Shown: positions 7,674 through 16,134, counted from the stretch's first letter. The stretch: 64,000 bases of DNA from Symplocastrum torsivum CPER-KK1 (GCA_019358875.1 JAHHIF010000029.1:1-64000), one strand, 5' to 3'. Notes: generated from the letters alone by a model not told the origin. Made by a program: numbers and translations.

Positions 7674-9479
7674 GTGAACCCTCAATCTCTCCCAAATCAT
7701 CTACAGTTACCTTCCAAAAACTGGATAGGGTGGGTATCTCAACGGCTAAGCATTCGTCAAAAGATCGCTTTTGGCTATGCACTAGCACTCGGTGTTGCCG
7801 TTGTAGGGACGACTGTTGGACTCGCGATCGCCAATTACTACGAGCAACAAGCTGAAGCGCAAAAAGAACACGCTATGGAGGAGATACGTTCTTTAGATCG
7901 TTTGCAAACTAGTAGTCTCCAGACACTGACACATCAGCAACAGTTTATTTTCCTTCTAGGAAAATCGAAACCTTGGCAGAGCGAGTATGCTCATTACCTT
8001 GAGCATTCTGCCGAGTTTAAGCTGCTATGGTCTACTTATAAATCCTCCCACAGTAATCTAAAACGACCTAAAGATACAGATTTAAATGATGATTTTGCTT
8101 CAACAAGAAACTTTATGCAAGCTTACAAAGGTCTTCCCGAAGCGTACATCGAACAATCTGACAAAAACTTGAAGCAAATTACCTCGCTAAATTTAAATTC
8201 TGAGGGGATTAAGGTAGCACAAAAACTGCTTTTAGATTTTAATGATAGTCCAATTGCTTTTAAATTTGATAGTTTTTCTGATGACCTGACTGAACTTGCC
8301 AACTTTGCTCATGAGGACTATGAACAAGCAAAAGTATATTATGAGACAGCTCAGACAATTCGAGTTCAAATCGTTACAGCTAGCATCTTATTATCGGTTG
8401 TGATCGCTATTTTGTTAGCGCTGTACATCAGTCGTGCGATCGCTATGCCAATTCAATCAACAACAAACATTGCTCAGAAAGTTACCAAAGAAAAGAATTT
8501 TGACTTACAAGCGCCCGTAACTACTAAAGATGAAGTGGGAGATTTAACTCTCTCATTCAATGAATTGATTCAACAGGTGAAGCAGCTTCTTGAAGAACAA
8601 AAAGCGGCTAGTCGAGATCAGATGATACAAAGTGAGAAAATGTCTAGCCTAGGGCGAATGATGGCTGGAGTCGCCCATGAAGTCAATAATCCTCTGAACT
8701 TCATCTATGGCAACTTGATTTATGCTAGTGATTATGTTGAAAAACTCTTAGTGCTTCTAGAAGCCTACACTGCTGAGATTCCTCACCCTTCAGAAGCTAT
8801 CCAAGAAATGCAGGAGGAAATTGACTTAGAGTTTCTAAAAGAAGACTTGCCGAAAGTATTACAGTCGATGAAACTTGGTGCAGAACGTGCGACTCAAATT
8901 GTTCTTAGCTTAAAAGACTTCTCTAGGCTTGATAAGTCAAACCCGCATCCTGTCGATTTACACGCTTGCATGGATAGCACCCTCCTTATCCTGAATAATC
9001 GCCTGAAAAAAGAGATTAAAGTGATTCGGAACTATGACAATATTCTAGCAATTGAAGGCTATGCGGGTCTACTGTATCAGGTATTTATGAATCTGCTCAG
9101 TAATGCGATTGATGCTTTAGAAAAATCAAGCGAAAGCAAGCTGATTGCCATTACAATAGAATGCCAAGATCAGGATTCAGTTGTTATTAAAATTACAGAC
9201 AACGGTTTGGGCATCTCTCCAGAGAATCAGGCAAAGATATTTGATGCCTTCTTTACGACGAAACCTAGAGGTGTGGGAACAGGATTAGGTTTAGCCATTA
9301 GTCGAGAGATTATAGTCGAGAAACATGGTGGCAAAATCACCTGTAATTCTGAGGAGGGAGTTGGCACAGAATTTGCGATCGCACTTCCAATCAAACATCA
9401 ATATACTTCTAAACCCTATAACCAGTTCGACTCGCTAGCTACCACCGCCGAAAAAGCTCATCGTGTAAACTTAATCTGA
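7674..9479 (+). CDS. Membrane sensor histidine kinase with HAMP domain
   Basis: A longer frame begins at TTG 7653, but AAGGAG at 7656-7661 points to GTG 7674, giving 601 aa. There are two transmembrane helices (about residues 31-53 and 228-250) that flank an extracytoplasmic helical sensor region. A HAMP domain follows (SRAIAMPIQ...DEVGDLTLSFNELI), then a coiled coil and a HisKA domain with phosphoacceptor His335 (GVAHEVNNPLNFI). The HATPase domain shows the N box (NLLSNAIDALE), G1 (DNGLGIS) and G2 (GVGTGLGLAIS). No response regulator is adjacent, so this is an orphan kinase. Its stop codon lies within a dispersed repeat that recurs upstream of cynS. Confidence 0.9.
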   Translation: MNPQSLPNHLQLPSKNWIGWVSQRLSIRQKIAFGYALALGVAVVGTTVGLAIANYYEQQAEAQKEHAMEEIRSLDRLQTSSLQTLTHQQQFIFLLGKSKPWQSEYAHYLEHSAEFKLLWSTYKSSHSNLKRPKDTDLNDDFASTRNFMQAYKGLPEAYIEQSDKNLKQITSLNLNSEGIKVAQKLLLDFNDSPIAFKFDSFSDDLTELANFAHEDYEQAKVYYETAQTIRVQIVTASILLSVVIAILLALYISRAIAMPIQSTTNIAQKVTKEKNFDLQAPVTTKDEVGDLTLSFNELIQQVKQLLEEQKAASRDQMIQSEKMSSLGRMMAGVAHEVNNPLNFIYGNLIYASDYVEKLLVLLEAYTAEIPHPSEAIQEMQEEIDLEFLKEDLPKVLQSMKLGAERATQIVLSLKDFSRLDKSNPHPVDLHACMDSTLLILNNRLKKEIKVIRNYDNILAIEGYAGLLYQVFMNLLSNAIDALEKSSESKLIAITIECQDQDSVVIKITDNGLGISPENQAKIFDAFFTTKPRGVGTGLGLAISREIIVEKHGGKITCNSEEGVGTEFAIALPIKHQYTSKPYNQFDSLATTAEKAHRVNLI

Positions 9480-9515
9480 AAATAGGTGGTAGGTGTTAGG
9501 TGGCAGGGGAGAGGG
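9472..9515. repeat. Dispersed repeat with TAGGTGT-type heptamers
   Basis: A 17-bp block beginning TAATCTGAAAATAGG (9472-9488) leads into degenerate heptamers AGGTGGT, AGGTGTT, AGGTGGC. The same 17-bp block occurs on the opposite strand at 21613-21629 upstream of cynS, and a shortened copy (TAATCTGAAATAGG) occurs at 9553-9566. The repeat overlaps the stop codon of the sensor kinase. Confidence 0.7.
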
Positions 9516-9661
9516 ATTTTCATAGCAATCTTTGTGTACTCCTATGGGTGTCTAATCTGAAATAGGCGGGGGAAGAGAGATTTTCATTCTTTAGGTTAGA
9601 GGCAAGCCACCTTTAACTTGTGCGATATTCAAAAGCAGTGAATTTTTGAGTAAAACGAACT

Positions 9662-10183
9662 ATGGGACTCTTTGACCAGATTTTAGGCGCAATAAACAAT
9701 CCTGAGCAGCAAGCTAGTTCAGGTCAGATAGGCGATGTCCTCAGTACTGTTCAACAATTGAGTAACAATTCCAACACCGACCCTTCAGCCGTTCAATCGG
9801 TGTTCTCAATTGTAGGAAAATATGCTCGCTCGGCTCTGCAACAAAAGCGAAGCACTGCTGGTAATGAGCAAACTCAAGATTTTGTCAATCAATTCGGTGG
9901 CACTCATCCCAGCAATCAAGCTGTCCAGTTACTCTTTAATGCTCCTCAAATCCAGCAGATTGTTCAAGAAGCAGCACAAAGGACAGGATTAAGTAGCGCT
10001 ACGATTCAAGCAATGTTGCCAATCCTGGTTCCCGTAGTCTTGAAGCTTCTTCAAACGGGTAACAGTACCCAAAACCCTCAAGGTTCAAATCCTGTTCTCC
10101 AAACCTTCTTAGATGCCGATGGCGATGGCGACGTTGATATGGCTGATGCCTTGCAGATGGCAGGGCGTTACATGAGTCGATAG
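9662..10183 (+). CDS. DUF937 family protein with C-terminal EF-hand-like loop
   Basis: The 173-aa protein opens with MGLFDQILGAINNPEQQA and contains the helical DUF937-type region (TGLSSATIQAMLPILVPVVL, about residues 112-131). It ends with an acidic loop DADGDGDVDMADAL (about 150-163), whose Asp spacing fits an EF-hand or dockerin-type calcium site. There is no signal peptide. A paralogue of identical length follows at 10564, which points to tandem duplication. The function is unknown; calcium binding is an inference from the loop. Confidence 0.75.
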   Translation: MGLFDQILGAINNPEQQASSGQIGDVLSTVQQLSNNSNTDPSAVQSVFSIVGKYARSALQQKRSTAGNEQTQDFVNQFGGTHPSNQAVQLLFNAPQIQQIVQEAAQRTGLSSATIQAMLPILVPVVLKLLQTGNSTQNPQGSNPVLQTFLDADGDGDVDMADALQMAGRYMSR

Positions 10184-10563
10184 TGTCGTTTGTTGTTTGT
10201 TATTTGTCTTCTTTAACAAACAACAAAGCGGCGGGCACCTATCTCTCCTCCTCAGAAGAAAAGGGCTGCCCGCCGCTTCCTGTAAACTGTTATGAGAGGC
10301 TTGATGCAATCCAATTAAGAGTAATGATTCGTACTAAAACTCTTACTCTAGACAGGTGCATAAGTAATACAAACTAAAGTTAACTAGCTGATTCTCTACT
10401 ATTAGCTAGAGGCACAGCGATAGTATATGAGACACCATGACTTGCATAGTTTTGAGTGCTTGTTGTGTGAACGACTAAACATTAAGCCAAACTGACTAAC
10501 GTTAATTAGCAGGGCGGGACAAGCACAATTTCTACTACAGCAAGACAGGAGTGAAACTCAATC
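10184..10563. other. Gap between the DUF937 paralogues, with hairpins
   Basis: Apart from the two stem-loops annotated at 10189-10278, I see no gene or recognisable RNA. A plus-strand 64-aa frame is formed by the hairpin sequence and is not credible. The 3' half probably carries the promoter and leader of the second paralogue. Confidence 0.4.
10189..10278. terminator. Two adjacent perfect stem-loops after the first DUF937 gene
   Basis: The first is a perfect 14-bp inverted repeat, TTTGTTGTTTGTTA at 10189-10202 against 10214-10227, rich in the TTGTTTG heptamer motif also seen upstream of the ATP synthase gamma gene. The second is a perfect 12-bp GC-rich repeat, AAGCGGCGGGCA at 10226-10237 against 10267-10278. 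They share two bases, so they could form together or compete. The second is a plausible transcription terminator or transcript stabiliser, although no T-run follows. Confidence 0.65.
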
Positions 10564-11085
10564 ATGAAAATACTCAACCAAGTTTTGAGTGCCCTTGATA
10601 ATCCTGATCAAGATGCCACTTCCGGTCAAATGGCTGTGATGCTTAATACCGTGCAGCAGCTAGGGGACACGTATAGTACAGACTTGTTGACTGTGCGATC
10701 GATGCTGTCGATTGTCGGAAACCATATTCGCTCTGCTTTGCAGCAAAAGCGGACTACAGAGGGTACGGCACAGGCAGAAGCCGTGGTCGATCGCTACAGT
10801 GGCACTTATCCTAACGATCAAGCGGTTAATGTACTCTTTAGCTCTCCTCAAGTAGAGGGCATTGTGCAAGAGATTGCCAACCGAACCGGGTTGAATGCTG
10901 CAACGATTCGAGATATGTTGCCGATTCTAGTTCCCTTGGTGTTGAACTTCTTGAAAACTGGCAGTAAAGCGCAGCATTCCGAAGGCGGCAATCCAGTGCT
11001 CAATGCTTTCCTGGATGCTGATGGTGATAGAGACATTGATATTGCAGATGCCATCCTGCTGGCAGGACGCCATGTTGGTGGGTAA
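10564..11085 (+). CDS. DUF937 family protein with C-terminal EF-hand-like loop (paralogue)
   Basis: At 173 aa it has the same length and layout as the protein at 9662. It shares the opening (ILNQVLSALDNPDQDATSGQ), the central TGLNAATIRDMLPILVPLVL helix and the closing acidic loop (DADGDRDIDIADAI). In this copy one loop position changes from Gly-Asp to Arg-Asp. ATG is preceded by ACAGGAGTG, an acceptable ribosome binding site. The paralogues are diverged throughout, so the duplication is not recent. It has its own leader, so separate regulation is likely. The function is unknown. Confidence 0.75.
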   Translation: MKILNQVLSALDNPDQDATSGQMAVMLNTVQQLGDTYSTDLLTVRSMLSIVGNHIRSALQQKRTTEGTAQAEAVVDRYSGTYPNDQAVNVLFSSPQVEGIVQEIANRTGLNAATIRDMLPILVPLVLNFLKTGSKAQHSEGGNPVLNAFLDADGDRDIDIADAILLAGRHVGG

Positions 11086-11356
11086 GGGGCTAAGAAACTA
11101 GTGCCGCTCCCTTGGAAGTCAAAAGTCAAAAACCTTGCTTTTGTAGTGAGCTTTACTGTTTACCTTAATACAGCCTCATCTGCTAGACAGAGTATGTAGA
11201 TGTAGTATCACGCTCCGTTGGCTAGAGGCAAGGGAATTTTCAGCTTTTTAAGATGCTAATTAACTGGAGGCATTAACTCGGTGTCAGCAAGTATTCAATG
11301 ATGAGTTTTTGTGAGAAGCGATCGCCTTGAGGCGAAATGCTAAGAGATTTAGAACC

Positions 11357-12703
11357 ATGCCAGATGTAACAAGGACTAAACTAACCGATGCAGTACGTGA
11401 AGCTGCTTATCGCTTAACGGGTACAGCCGAAGACTACGATCCATTGATGGATTTAATTGGGGATGCCCGCATTGTACTGATTGGAGAAGCCTCTCATGGC
11501 ACTCATGAGTTTTATGAACAACGGATTGAAATTACCAAACGACTCATTCAAGAAAAAGGTTTTACAGCAGTAGCGGTTGAGGCAGATTGGCCTGATGCTT
11601 ACCGCGTGAACCGCTATGTCCGAGGTGTCAATGATGATGCTACAGCCGTTGAAGCTTTGGGAGAATTCCAAGACTTTCCAATCTGGATGTGGCGCAACAC
11701 GGATGTACTTAACTTCATCAATTGGCTACGTCAGTATAACGATGCGTTACCTCAAAATGCCCGTAAAGTGGGCTTTTATGGGCTTGACCTCTATAGTATG
11801 CACGCCTCCATCGACGCTGTTCTGGGTTACCTGGACAAGGTTGATCCAGACGCTGCCAAGCAAGCACGCTCCCGTTACTCGTGCTTTGAACATTTTCGGG
11901 AGGATACCCAAACCTACGGGTATGCGACAAGTGTTGGTCTAGCTGAGTCCTGTGAGGATGAAGCCGTTAATCAGCTAATAGAATTGCAACGTCGGACGGC
12001 TGAGTATGCTCAACGGGATGGGCAAGTGGCAGAGGACGAATTCTTCTACGCTGAACAGAACGCCCGTTTAGTAAAAAATGCAGAAGAATACTACCGCTCG
12101 ATGTTTCGGGGTCGAGTGTCGTCGTGGAACATTCGCGATCGCCATATGGCTGGGACACTTGACGGACTGGTTGCTCACCTAGAGCAACAGGGAAATCAGG
12201 CGAAAGTTGTGGTTTGGGAACACAACTCGCATCTTGGGGATGCACGAGCAACAGAGATGGGAGATGCGGGTGAATTCAATGTTGGGCAACTGGTGCGTGA
12301 ACGATATGGTCGGGATGCCATACTCATTGGCTTCAGTACCTACACAGGTAGTGTCACCGCCGCTTCTGACTGGGGTGCTTCTGCCGAACTTAAGCGGGTT
12401 CGACCTGCATTGCCAGAGAGTTATGAGGCACTGTTTCATAACACAGGTTTACCTCGCTTCCTGCTGAATTTACGGGATGGGGGTGAGGTAGTCAAAGAAC
12501 TGCGAAAACCTCGCTTGGAACGTGCGATCGGGGTTATCTACCGCCCGGATACCGAGCGCATGAGCCACTACTTCCGCACCCGACTCTCCGATCAGTTCGA
12601 TGCTGTAATCCACATTGATGAAACACGGGCGGTGGAACCTCTAGAGCGCACTGCCCGATGGGAGACAGACGAGGTACCAGAAACCTTTCCTTCCGCTCTC
12701 TAA
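11357..12703 (+). CDS. Erythromycin esterase family protein
   Basis: The frame can extend to TTG 11327, but the HIP1 sequence and lack of a ribosome binding site there favour ATG 11357 (MPDVTRTK), giving 448 aa. The family signature is visible: IGEASHGTHEFYEQR near the N-terminus with the Glu/His pair, AVEADWPDAYRVNRYV, and WEHNSHLGDARATEM near residue 290. Relatives include EreA/EreB macrolide esterases, but most members in environmental bacteria have unknown substrates. Antibiotic resistance should not be assumed. The HPF-like gene starts 38 nt downstream on the same strand. Confidence 0.85.
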   Translation: MPDVTRTKLTDAVREAAYRLTGTAEDYDPLMDLIGDARIVLIGEASHGTHEFYEQRIEITKRLIQEKGFTAVAVEADWPDAYRVNRYVRGVNDDATAVEALGEFQDFPIWMWRNTDVLNFINWLRQYNDALPQNARKVGFYGLDLYSMHASIDAVLGYLDKVDPDAAKQARSRYSCFEHFREDTQTYGYATSVGLAESCEDEAVNQLIELQRRTAEYAQRDGQVAEDEFFYAEQNARLVKNAEEYYRSMFRGRVSSWNIRDRHMAGTLDGLVAHLEQQGNQAKVVVWEHNSHLGDARATEMGDAGEFNVGQLVRERYGRDAILIGFSTYTGSVTAASDWGASAELKRVRPALPESYEALFHNTGLPRFLLNLRDGGEVVKELRKPRLERAIGVIYRPDTERMSHYFRTRLSDQFDAVIHIDETRAVEPLERTARWETDEVPETFPSAL

Positions 12704-12741
12704 CGTGCCGAATCAACAATACCAAAATTGGAGAATAGGTT

Positions 12742-13365
12742 ATGAAAGTTCCCTTAGAAATTACTTATCGAGATGTTGAGAAAACCGCTGCCATTGATGC
12801 ATTAGTCCACGAAAAGGTTGCCAAGCTGGAGCAAGTTTGCGATTACATCAGTAGCTGCCATATTGCGATCGAAAAACCCCACGATCGCCCAAGTAACGGT
12901 TCTCCCTATCGGGTGCGGATCGACATGACCGTACCCCCCGGTCACGAACTCGTTGCAGACAGCCATCCAGGAGAGGGTACACAGTACGATCCACTTGATG
13001 TAGTTATCCGAGATGCCTTCAAGGCAGCACTCCGTCAGCTCAAAAAACTCACTAAACAGCAGCATGAGAGCGATAAGGCTCAGACCCATGAAGCACAGGA
13101 TTCCATCGCGCTAGTAACCAAGCTCTTTCCTGAGGAGGGATATGGCTTTCTCAAAACCCTAGATGGTCAGGATATCTACTTCCACCAAAATAGCGTACTT
13201 AATGACGACTTTGAACGGTTAGAAATTGGCACGGGGGTGCATTTCTTTCTAGAGGAAGGTGAGGAGGGGCCTCAGGCAAGCACAGTGAAGATTGTTGATA
13301 AACCAGGTGCTAGCGTTGGCAAGTCGGAGCAGACCCTCATTGAACCGCCTCTAGGGTGGCAGTAG
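12742..13365 (+). CDS. HPF/RaiA ribosome-associated domain fused to a cold shock domain
   Basis: Residues 1-105 form an HPF/RaiA (S30AE) fold: MKVPLEITYRDVEKTAAIDALVHEK at the start, HDRPSNGSPYRVRIDMTVPPGHE in the middle, and a basic helix (AFKAALRQLKKLTKQ). Residues 122-190 form a cold-shock-like OB fold, with the RNP1-like GYGFLKTLDGQDIYFH. HPF proteins bind the small ribosomal subunit and promote inactive ribosome states in stress. The cold shock domain replaces the C-terminal dimerisation domain of long HPF. A GGAGAATAGG site precedes the ATG. Roles in stress or dormancy are inferred. Confidence 0.85.
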   Translation: MKVPLEITYRDVEKTAAIDALVHEKVAKLEQVCDYISSCHIAIEKPHDRPSNGSPYRVRIDMTVPPGHELVADSHPGEGTQYDPLDVVIRDAFKAALRQLKKLTKQQHESDKAQTHEAQDSIALVTKLFPEEGYGFLKTLDGQDIYFHQNSVLNDDFERLEIGTGVHFFLEEGEEGPQASTVKIVDKPGASVGKSEQTLIEPPLGWQ

Positions 13366-13480
13366 TGGATATTAGGGATTTAGGGATTGAGGATGATTCG
13401 GTAAGAATTCTGAGTTCCTTTGCCCTGTTGTCATTGCTCTGGTATCAAAATAATAGACCTCTTGCTTGCAGTCGATGGAT

Positions 13481-13584
13481 GCCTACAGACTGAAGTCTGA
13501 GGCTAGACAAACTAAACCCGCCTTCGCGGGTTTTAAGAGTCCGCCTTCGCGGACTTCGTTTTTGTAGCCGCGATTTCCAATCGC
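13481..13584. repeat. Composite dispersed element of four short hairpins
   Basis: Four hairpins follow one another. They are CAGACT/AGTCTG with GCCT/AGGC extension (13481-13503), AAACCCGC/GCGGGTTT with a CTTC loop (13514-13533), AGTCCGC/GCGGACT with a CTTC loop (13538-13555), and GCGATT/AATCGC (13570-13584). This arrangement resembles an intergenic repeat I associate with filamentous cyanobacteria. It lies at the convergent junction of the HPF and MocR genes, so the second hairpin, followed by TTTT, could act as a terminator. Confidence 0.7.
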
Positions 13585-13648
13585 CAAGTATTTTCCAAGA
13601 GATCTAACAAACGAGGGAGGGAGTTCTGTAAGGGGCATCACTGTTTTG

Positions 13649-15106
13649 TTACGACAGTGCTTGGCATAATCTGCGGACTCCCTCTTGAATTTGCGGCTCA
13701 TCGAGTTCGGTATAACCTAGGACAAACTCATTTCTACTGCCACTCTTGAGATAGTAAAAAGAGGCAGGGATTAAGCCCACGCCCACTTGTGCCGCCCGAT
13801 TCAGGATGTCTCGCTCACTCAAGTGGGTGTGCAACCGTATCATCAGATGCAGTCCTGCGTTCTCACCCAAAATTGTTACTTGCTCTCCCACATGTTGCAA
13901 TAGACATTGCACAAGCGTCCGACGACGTTGGTCATAAAGGTTACGCATCCGCCGGATATGGCGTTCTAGATGTCCTTCTTTAATAAAGTCTGTGAGGACG
14001 TATTGCTCCAACAGAGGCGATTGACGGTCTGTAAGCCACTTGGCGCGATCGCATACCTGCACTAAACTCGGTGGCACAACCAGATAGCCCATTCGTAAGG
14101 CGGGAAATAGTACCTTCGAGAAGGTGCTAATGTAAACTACTGAGTCACTTGAGCCTAGTCCTTGTAAGGCAGGAATTGGGCGATCGCTATATCGGTACTC
14201 ACTGTCATAATCGTCCTCAATAATCGTTGCACCTGTCTTTTGCGCCCACGCCAGTAGCTCCAAGCGTCGTGGTAGGGACAAGATAGCACCTGTTGGGAAT
14301 TGGTGAGATGGAGTTACATAAACGAGTTTGATTGCTCCTGGGGCTGTTGCCAAACTCTTGACCATGAATCCTGACTCATCAACAGCTACAGGATGTAGAC
14401 AAGCCCCTTGTGCTAGGAACGTGCGTCTTGCTCCTAGATAACCTGGATCTTCCATGGCAATCCAGTCACCGCGATCAATCAACAGGCGTGTTACTAAGTC
14501 AAGGGCTTGCTGGGAACCACTGACGATAATCACTTGGTCAGGTTTGCACTGTACAGCACGAGAGCGGGATATGTAAGACGCGATCGCTTCCCGCAATGGC
14601 TTATATCCTCGCGAGTCTTGAGCATAGCCGAATATATCTGAGCTAAAGCGGCAATGGCGTGACAAAAGCCGTCGCCACAGCTTCAACGGAAAATGGTCAA
14701 TCGCTGGTCGTCCATAGCGAAAATGAATCATCGCTTCTGGTTCTTTGGGTCTCAACAAGTCGTTAGTCGTGAGGCTGGCACCATAGGCTGACAGTTGCTT
14801 CGGGAAAGGTGCCGCTTCCGCTATAGATTTAATCGGTGCAGGTTCCAATAGGTCATCTGGGAGTTGCTGACAGACAAAAGTTCCTGAACCTCTAACAGCT
14901 TGGAGGTAACCCTCACTGAGAAGTTGCTCGTAGCTCAGAGTCACGGTAGCACGCGAGATTCCAAGAGACTGAGCCATGGTTCGTGTTGAAGGGATGCGCT
15001 GTCCTGACATTAATCGCCCTGTAAGGATTGCGCGTCGTAACTCCTCATACAGTTGACGGTGCAAAGGTAGTGCAACCTGGGGGTCAAGGGTAATCGCTAA
15101 GTCCAT
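13649..15106 (-). CDS. MocR-type transcriptional regulator (GntR HTH plus aminotransferase fold)
   Basis: The 485-aa protein has an N-terminal GntR winged helix (LHRQLYEELRRAIL...SGQRIPSTRTMAQSLGISRATV, about residues 15-55). A long linker leads to a fold-type I aminotransferase-like domain. The PLP-lysine motif is present (STFSKVLFPALRMGYL, about 330-345), as is EDDYDSEYRYS. MocR proteins sense PLP or related ligands; PdxR members control vitamin B6 genes. It is divergent from a flavin/pyridoxamine-oxidase-like gene with 100 bp between them, and AAGTGG operator repeats begin 8 bp upstream of its ATG, which suggests autoregulation. Confidence 0.9.
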   Translation of the reverse strand: MDLAITLDPQVALPLHRQLYEELRRAILTGRLMSGQRIPSTRTMAQSLGISRATVTLSYEQLLSEGYLQAVRGSGTFVCQQLPDDLLEPAPIKSIAEAAPFPKQLSAYGASLTTNDLLRPKEPEAMIHFRYGRPAIDHFPLKLWRRLLSRHCRFSSDIFGYAQDSRGYKPLREAIASYISRSRAVQCKPDQVIIVSGSQQALDLVTRLLIDRGDWIAMEDPGYLGARRTFLAQGACLHPVAVDESGFMVKSLATAPGAIKLVYVTPSHQFPTGAILSLPRRLELLAWAQKTGATIIEDDYDSEYRYSDRPIPALQGLGSSDSVVYISTFSKVLFPALRMGYLVVPPSLVQVCDRAKWLTDRQSPLLEQYVLTDFIKEGHLERHIRRMRNLYDQRRRTLVQCLLQHVGEQVTILGENAGLHLMIRLHTHLSERDILNRAAQVGVGLIPASFYYLKSGSRNEFVLGYTELDEPQIQEGVRRLCQALS

Positions 15107-15114
15107 ACGGGTTT

Positions 15115-15165
15115 AAAAGTGGACTGGTTATTAATCACAAAAGTGGTGCTTGTGCAAGTCCACTT
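15115..15165. promoter_or_regulatory. Candidate MocR/PdxR operator
   Basis: Three copies of an AAGTGG core lie in the 100-bp divergent gap: AAAAGTGGACT (15115-15125), AAAAGTGGTGCT (15139-15150, direct repeat 24 bp from the first), and an inverted AGTCCACTT (15157-15165). The core resembles the AAAGTGG-containing site reported for PdxR of Corynebacterium. The direct-plus-inverted arrangement is typical of MocR binding regions. The first site begins 8 bp from the regulator's start codon. Confidence 0.65.
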
Positions 15166-15206
15166 AGCTAACTACTCTAGCTGTGTAGCGCTAAGAGACA
15201 AAGGTC

Positions 15207-16001
15207 ATGAGTTACAAAGCACCAGAAGTCAGTGAAGAGAACTTTACCCCGACACAAAGAACTACCCTTAAGCGAGTGCCAAAGCGAGGGCATTATGAGC
15301 GAGATCTTGTTTACCAAATTTTGGATGAAGGGTTGGTGTGCCATGTTGGATTTGTCGTAGACGGACAGCCTTATGTCATTCCGACCGCTTACGGACGAGT
15401 CGAGGATAAGCTCTATATTCATGGCTCACCTGCAAGTCGGATGCTGCGATCGCTACAGACAGGTATTGATGTCTGTGTAACTGTGACTTTGATTGATGGT
15501 TTAGTGCTAGCTCGTTCGGCATTCCATCATTCAATGAACTACAGATCAGTCGTCGTATTTGGGACAGCCACAACTGTACAGGATGCTGATCAGAAGCTAG
15601 AAGCGCTTTATGCTTTTTCTGAGCATATTGTTGCTGGACGGTGGGCAGAGGTGCGTCCACCTAGCCGTCAGGAACTTGCAGGAACTTTGGTTTTGGCTCT
15701 ACCACTTACTGAAGCTTCCGCTAAGGTACGGACGGGGCCACCTGTTGATGATGAAGCTGACTATGAGTTACCCGTATGGGCAGGTGAAATCCCCTTGAAA
15801 GTTGTTGCCACTCAACCCATTAATGACCCTCGTCTAGGCTCGGAGATTGAACCTCCTACCTATGTGTGCAATTATTCCAGACCCACTGGAGTGGACGAAA
15901 AAGCGATCGCCCTTCCAACGGAAATACCAATTTCAGTTATTCCAGAAGAGTGTCCCTATTCCCTAGAGTTAGTGTTGGACGAGGACTGGTTACCCAATTA
16001 A
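15207..16001 (+). CDS. Pyridoxamine 5'-phosphate oxidase / NimA-like flavin split-barrel protein
   Basis: The 264-aa protein contains a flavin-binding split barrel of the NimA/PNPOx-like type: RVPKRGHYERDLVYQILDE at about residue 23, then HVGFVVDGQPYVIPTAYGR and LYIHGSPASRML. The last is the typical nitroreductase-like NimA motif. AAAGGT lies just upstream of ATG. Divergence from a MocR regulator with a shared operator suggests that this gene is its target, possibly in vitamin B6 salvage or flavin-dependent reduction. The C-terminal tail after about residue 210 is extra compared with minimal members. Confidence 0.85.
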   Translation: MSYKAPEVSEENFTPTQRTTLKRVPKRGHYERDLVYQILDEGLVCHVGFVVDGQPYVIPTAYGRVEDKLYIHGSPASRMLRSLQTGIDVCVTVTLIDGLVLARSAFHHSMNYRSVVVFGTATTVQDADQKLEALYAFSEHIVAGRWAEVRPPSRQELAGTLVLALPLTEASAKVRTGPPVDDEADYELPVWAGEIPLKVVATQPINDPRLGSEIEPPTYVCNYSRPTGVDEKAIALPTEIPISVIPEECPYSLELVLDEDWLPN

Positions 16002-16049
16002 AATATTTGAAATCCTTTTTGCCTTAATGAACGATCACCCCTTCCAAAA

Positions 16050-16075
16050 GTAGGGTGCGTCATGACGCACCCTAC
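16050..16075. repeat. REP palindrome upstream of the RAYT gene
   Basis: This is a perfect 26-bp palindrome with half-site GTAGGGTGCGTCA. It begins with the GTAG tetranucleotide typical of REP elements recognised by RAYT transposases. An almost identical copy lies at the 3' end of the transposase gene. Confidence 0.85.
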
Positions 16076-16134
16076 CAAGTGGCAACACACCCACCAATAT
16101 GGGCATCTTGATCATGGACTCTACCGATTGAGCC

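Noticed and set aside
10183..10377. 64-aa plus-strand frame
   Set aside because: Made of hairpin sequence with repeated Leu/Ser; no coding features.
11327..11356. TTG start for the erythromycin-esterase-like gene
   Set aside because: The extra ten codons are rich in Arg/Lys, contain no conserved sequence and overlap the end of a HIP1 region; ATG 11357 is simpler.
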